Shown here one piece after another: positions 59,638-64,000 of a stretch of 64,000 bases of DNA. The notes under the pieces are model-generated. The model did not search any database. It saw only the letters and a list, made by a program, of their open reading frames with translations, and was not told the origin of the DNA. The position numbers and the translations under genes are program-made. Source of the DNA: Branchiostoma belcheri (lineage: Eukaryota > Chordata > Leptocardii > Amphioxiformes > Branchiostomatidae); contig NW_017804476.1 of the NCBI RefSeq assembly GCF_001625305.1, positions 1,062,132 through 1,126,131 on the forward strand, in the 5' to 3' direction. The number at the start of each line of letters is the position of its first letter. The first letter of the stretch is position 1.

Positions 59638-59950
59638 CCTCAACTGTTGCCAGAAAATAGGAGCAAATGGGGTTCATTCAAATGCTAAATAGTAGGTGAC
59701 AGTTGTGATCTTTTTATTTTTCAAATCAATGGTATTCCCACCAAGACTTTTATTAGAATTCTTTTTAGAATTATCGGGATATCGTACATGGCTTCTAGAA
59801 TGTTTGGAACGTTTTTTGAGTTGGGAAAACTGTTTACAAAGTTAAAACCAAGTTTAAAATGTTTGAAAACTATTTTAGAAATGCTTGCAAACATTTCAAA
59901 ACAATTCCAAACAATGGGAGCAAACTCCCATTGGAAAAATTGTACTCTGA

Positions 59951-60319
59951 GGCCACACCAATTTAATTTCTTGGTTAACGGATTCGCCGCTTCATTATTT
60001 TCTGATTTGCAAATGAAAATAAAATTCAGAATCAACTGCAAAATGCTCATATATTTTGCCTTTAACAGTTGAAAACAGTTCCTTAATTACTACTTGTTAC
60101 AGTCATTCCATCTTTTATTGCAGTGGTATCATTAAAAGTTCAAAATCCATTTAAAATCCGTTTAAATTTTGAACCAGCCTGGTGTGTTGACTTCATGGCT
60201 CCTATCGTACCATTTTGGGCCATAATAGGATGCCTAGGCCTGTTTTTATTTTTTTCGCCCGCCAGCTCCATTATTTCTCTAGAAAAATCCATTAACCAAG
60301 AAATTAAATTGGTGTGGCC
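59951..60319. mobile_element. PIF/Harbinger-type MITE, copy 7
   Basis: GGCCACACCAATTTAATTTC to AAATTGGTGTGGCC, with TGA on both sides. Confidence 0.93.
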
Positions 60320-60845
60320 TGAAGGCTGCATGGTCTGAAAACCAGGAAATGGCATTGCTTTGGCCCTTACATTAATTTTCCCTGCTAGAGCTAATCATGT
60401 TTCTGAAAGGGTAGGGCAGGGCGGAGTGACCGCATTCATATTTCATGTCCGTGCCTCTGCCAGGGGCCAGGAGATTACAGTGATTGAAACAGACGTTCAA
60501 GTTCAACTCACAGTTCATCTCAAGGTGACTTCAAGGTGAAATGAAGGGCGAACACGTTCAGGGGAAGTCAAAACTTGGCTCAGATGAAGTTTCAAGAATA
60601 CTCTTGATGTGAGATTCTCTTACCACTATGAATTTCAGTAGATGGAGATTACAGATATCATAAATGTTGTTTTGGCAAAGTATGGCAAGAACGGTATGTG
60701 GATATCTATAAAAGTTGTTCAATATATAAAAACATTTTATGATTAATATTGTAAGTCTGTGTGCTTGCATACACATGAAATTCTTTTAAAAGGTCCAATG
60801 TATAACATTCAGTTCAATCTTCCATTTTCCATGAAAACTGACTTG

Positions 60846-61222
60846 CCCATAGCCTGGAGGATTTTGAATGGGGGGGGGGGGGTTCGGTCCCACTGCTTGA
60901 GGGACCAACGAGCGCTGTAGACGCGATGTTCCTAGGGGGGGGGGTTGCATGCTTCCCTTGAAAATTTTGAAAAATGAACCTTCTGAAATGGCATTTCCTG
61001 CGTTTTCTAGAGGATTTTAAAGAAGAAAATCAGAGATAACTTTTTTCAATGACAAAGTGAGCAGTTTTCCTACTATTCCAGCCTCGCTGGTGACACGAAT
61101 CAGTCCATCTTTTAAAGAAAAATCTTGGACCTTTAGATAAAAAGTGGACCAAAAAGTGCACCTTGGAGCCTTGTGGGGGGGTTCGTCCGAAGACTGCCGA
61201 ACCCCCCCTGGCTACGGGCATG
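60846..61222. mobile_element. Element with G-run ends, TGCCCATAGCC..GGGGTTCGG
   Basis: TGCCCATAGCCTGG followed by a G run and GGTTCGG at the left; CCGAACCCCCCCTGGCTACG and GGCA at the right. Inverted ends of about 25 bp with length variation in the G run. Class unknown. Confidence 0.7.
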
Positions 61223-61363
61223 AGTGGCATAAAGAATATTCCAGCTAGTCTAGCAACTACAAATGTTATCAATGAGGATACAAACAAGCTGACATATTTT
61301 GGATAACAGAGATACTTCGAGACTGTTTGTGTGTCAGCTGACTTACAACAGCTTGTAAAGAAA

Positions 61364-61574
61364 GAGGGCCTGCATGAGGGGTAGTGATTACGAATTACGC
61401 TAAATTTTCGCCGCCGATTACGAATTACGTTAACGCTTCAGAGTTGATTACGACTTTACGATTTGCAGGTAATGTCCTATTACGAATTACGTTGATTTTT
61501 GGCGAGGCTGCCTACGAATTACGAAGTCTAAAAAGGCCTGATTATGCCTTACGAAAAAGGGCTTGCAGACCCTC
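61364..61574. mobile_element. GATTACG-type element, subfamily A, copy 7
   Basis: GAGGGCCTGCATGAGGGG to GCTTGCAGACCCTC. AAGAAA duplicated exactly at 61358-61363 and 61575-61580. Confidence 0.94.
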
Positions 61575-61653
61575 AAGAAACGGCTGTACTAGATTTGCCA
61601 CTGAGAAAGTCATGCAAACAATTCAATATACACTGTACATTTGTACACGTACA

Positions 61654-61927
61654 GGGTCCGCATACCCTTTTCCGTAGAGCGTAATACATCGGTCGATTTC
61701 ATTCTACGTATATGTAGAGCGTAGACAGACCACACTAATACAATGTAGAGTGTAATTGGCGCATTTTGCGAGGAGCGTAATTCGCTGTCTTAATTCTACG
61801 TAATGCGTTGTAACTACCCGGAATTTATCGTAAAACGTAATGAGGAGGCTTCTTGAATTCAGCGTAATACATAGCCGGCTCTCAAAATTTAGCATAGAGC
61901 GTTGTCGGGACCCCCATGCAGGCCCTC
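61654..61927. mobile_element. GATTACG-type element, subfamily B, copy 6
   Basis: GGTCCGCATACCC to CATGCAGGCCCTC. The core has the full set of CTCTACG-type units in inverted orientation. No duplication visible; the left tip has diverged. Confidence 0.85.
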
Positions 61928-62181
61928 ATATGTGTTTGTACTGGCTCACATTCATTTTATAACACACAATATCACGCCATTGCATGCAATAGCGAAAAAA
62001 CTTAACTAGGTCAGTAAGTATAGAATTACATGATATATAGAAGGCAGTTTAGAAGGCCATGACATGACCGGATGATCCTGACTAAAATAACTGCAATACA
62101 GACAGCCTGTCCCTTCCCATACTAACATACCATCCAATGTCACAGACAGTCAGACACAAGGGCATGTTGATCCCCAGGCTT

Positions 62182-62573
62182 AGGCCTAGGAAAGAAAATG
62201 TTATGTTTCGTGTTTCATTCAAAAAAAAATTAGGGTCGGTAGGTAGGGATTATCATTTATTTTTAATTTTTTTTTAAAGACTTCAGTGATATCTATATAG
62301 GGATCCAACTTATACAACACAGTTTTTAAACTGTGTTGTATAACTTTGTTAAAACAAAGTAAAACTTGCATGAGGACACTTACATTTTCAATGTCAATGT
62401 TGGAAAACCGATTGTACAACATTTAATTATCACTCAGGTGTCAAATCATGGAGCTAGAAAAGGTTGATCAACTTGAAAAATTAATTTATTTATGTCCCTT
62501 GCAGGGGACCACCCAAAAAAAGTCTATGGTCGGAAAACAGTAAACATAACATTTTTTTCCCTAAGGCCACACC
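62182..62573. mobile_element. AGGCCTAGGAAAAAAATGTT element, copy 3
   Basis: AGGCCTAGGAAAGAAAATGT to ACATTTTTTTCCCTA. The right tip is cut by the MITE at 62575. A local palindrome AACACAGTTTTTAAACTGTG sits at its middle. Confidence 0.85.
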
Positions 62574-62574
62574 A

Positions 62575-62932
62575 ATTCAATTTCTTGGTTAACGGATTCG
62601 CCGCTTCATTTTTTTCTGATTTGCAAATAAAAATAAGAATTCAGAATCAACTGCAAAATGCTCATATTTTGCCCTGAACAATTGAAAACAGTCCTTTCCT
62701 TACTACTTGTTGCAGCCATTCCATCTTTCAATGCAGTGGTATCATTAAAAGTTCAAGATTCATTGTTTACATTTTGAACCAGCCTGGTGTGTTGACTTTA
62801 TGGCTCCTATCGTACCCTTTTGTGCCATAATAGGATGCCTAGGCCTGTTTTTATTTTTATTTTTTTTTCGCCCGCCCACTCCATTATTTTTCTAGAAAAA
62901 TCCGTTAACCAAGAAATTAAATTGGTGTGGCC
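62575..62932. mobile_element. PIF/Harbinger-type MITE, copy 8
   Basis: GGCCACACCAATTCAATTTC to AAATTGGTGTGGCC. Flanks TAA and TTA. It lies exactly between two copies of the AGGCCTAGG element. Confidence 0.9.
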
Positions 62933-62935
62933 TTA

Positions 62936-63296
62936 TGCCTAGGAAAAAAATGTTATGTTTCATTCCTGAAAAAATTAGGGTCGGTATGTAAGGTATGTCT
63001 TCTTTTTTTCCAGACATTATAATGATATCTATCAAGGAGTCCAACCTATACAACACAGTTTAACAAAGTAAAAGTTGCATGAAGACGCTTTATTTTCAAT
63101 GTCAATGTTAGAAAACCAATTGTACAACGTTTTGTCACTCAGATGTCAAATCATGGAGCTAGAAAAGGTTGATCAGCTCAAAAAGTTAATTCATTTATGT
63201 CCCTTGCAGGGGTCCACCCAAAAAAAGTCTAGGGTCGGCAGGTTTTTCGAGCATTGGTAGGGAAACAGGAAACACAACATTTTTTTGCCTAGGCCT
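62936..63296. mobile_element. AGGCCTAGGAAAAAAATGTT element, copy 4
   Basis: TGCCTAGGAAAAAAATGTTA to ACATTTTTTTGCCTAGGCCT. Same order of inner blocks as copy 3, so the two are direct repeats around the MITE. Confidence 0.88.
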
Positions 63297-63470
63297 TAGT
63301 TGTCATTGACGTTCAAAGCTTGCCTGATATGTGATTCCTATAGATACAGAATGTCATTGCATGCTTGACCCTGCATCAAATGCGTCAGCTCTATAGTGAC
63401 TGCGTCGTATAATTTGGGGTCGATAAAATCACTGCAGTGTCGCTTTGTTTAGTAGATTGTCAGGTACATC

Positions 63471-63852
63471 AGGGGTGTCAGAGTATACAGTGCAATTCTA
63501 CGGAATACGGTGAAATTTTACGGAATACGGTGAAATTGTACTAGTATACAATGCAATTTTACGGAATACAGTACTATAGTATTAGTTACACAGTGCATAT
63601 TTTCAGGAATACAGTGCAATCATATTAGTATACAGTGCAATTTTACAGAATACAGTGCAATGGTAGTACTAGTAAATTTGCACTGTATTCTGTAAAATTG
63701 CACTGTGTACTAATACAGTACTGTATTCTGTAAAATTGTACTGTATTCCGTAAAATTGCACTGTATAATATTTTTATTATTAATACGATTGTACTGTATT
63801 CTGTAAAATTGCACTGTATTCCATAAAGTTGCACTGTATACTCTGGCACCCC
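63471..63852. mobile_element. Foldback element with satellite arms
   Basis: GGGGTGTCAGAGTATACAGT at the left faces ACTGTATACTCTGGCACCCC at the right (one mismatch). Each arm is made of repeated 20-25-bp units of TACAGTGCAATTTTACGGAA type, the right arm inverted. The centre is near 63665. No ORF. Confidence 0.93.
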
Positions 63853-64000
63853 CGTACATTGTACATGTTCATTACATGTATGTGACAAGTTGACTGATGA
63901 CACTATGATTAAATGCAGCCAAGTATTCAGTTCCTGTCATGTCAATGTGGAAAAACTTTGTGTCGTGTAATTATTTTTGTCAGCTAGAAATGAATGCCTT

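Overview
This is a eukaryotic window: split genes with GT-AG introns, AT-rich introns packed with short transposons, satellites and tRNA-derived SINEs, and two assembly gaps (7300-7319 and 44418-44872). The gene content, the very dense MITE load and the small-intron coiled-coil gene fit a marine invertebrate deuterostome, most likely an amphioxus (Branchiostoma). The organism is inference, not something read directly.

Genes. (1) Minus strand, 20995 down to 7992: a complete 14-exon gene for a 563-residue coiled-coil protein. I recognise it as the homolog of vertebrate C10orf67 (DUF4709). All 13 junctions keep phase and the summed coding length is 1692 nt. (2) Plus strand from 21672: the start of an RBM45-like RNA-binding protein. 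An 11-codon first exon (21672-21702) joins in phase to an RRM1 exon (53649-53824) across a 31.9-kb intron; the rest lies past the window. The two ATGs are head to head, 676 bp apart, so a shared promoter is likely. (3) Minus strand 6336-4764: three phase-compatible exons forming the 3' end of a gene I do not recognise, immediately downstream of C10orf67. (4) Plus strand 2995-3146: a probable last exon of a gene entering from the left, with a polyadenylation signal near 3592.

Layout. 1-4.7 kb: hairpin MITEs, a LINE remnant and the terminal exon. 4.7-6.4 kb: the unrecognised gene. 6.9-8.0 kb: a 32-bp minisatellite in the C10orf67 3' UTR, duplicated around a 20-N gap. 8-21 kb: C10orf67 with SINE, LINE and Penelope-like debris in its introns. 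21-53.6 kb: giant RBM45 intron 1. 53.8-64 kb: RBM45 intron 2.

The most interesting non-genic content is in the RBM45 introns. Thirteen copies of a roughly 160-280-bp element carry GAGGGCCTGCA-type ends, 6-bp target duplications and a core built from about 30-nt units of GATTACG..TACG. One copy has an exact empty site elsewhere in the window. Other structures are PIF/Harbinger-type MITEs with 3-bp TNA duplications, a Helentron-like element inserted twice into one such MITE, a foldback element with satellite arms at the right end, a 23-bp minisatellite carrying a TGACCT site in most units, and a 160-bp tandem array with two unit types. Short hairpin elements with 9-bp duplications (Mutator-like) sit mainly in the left part of the window.
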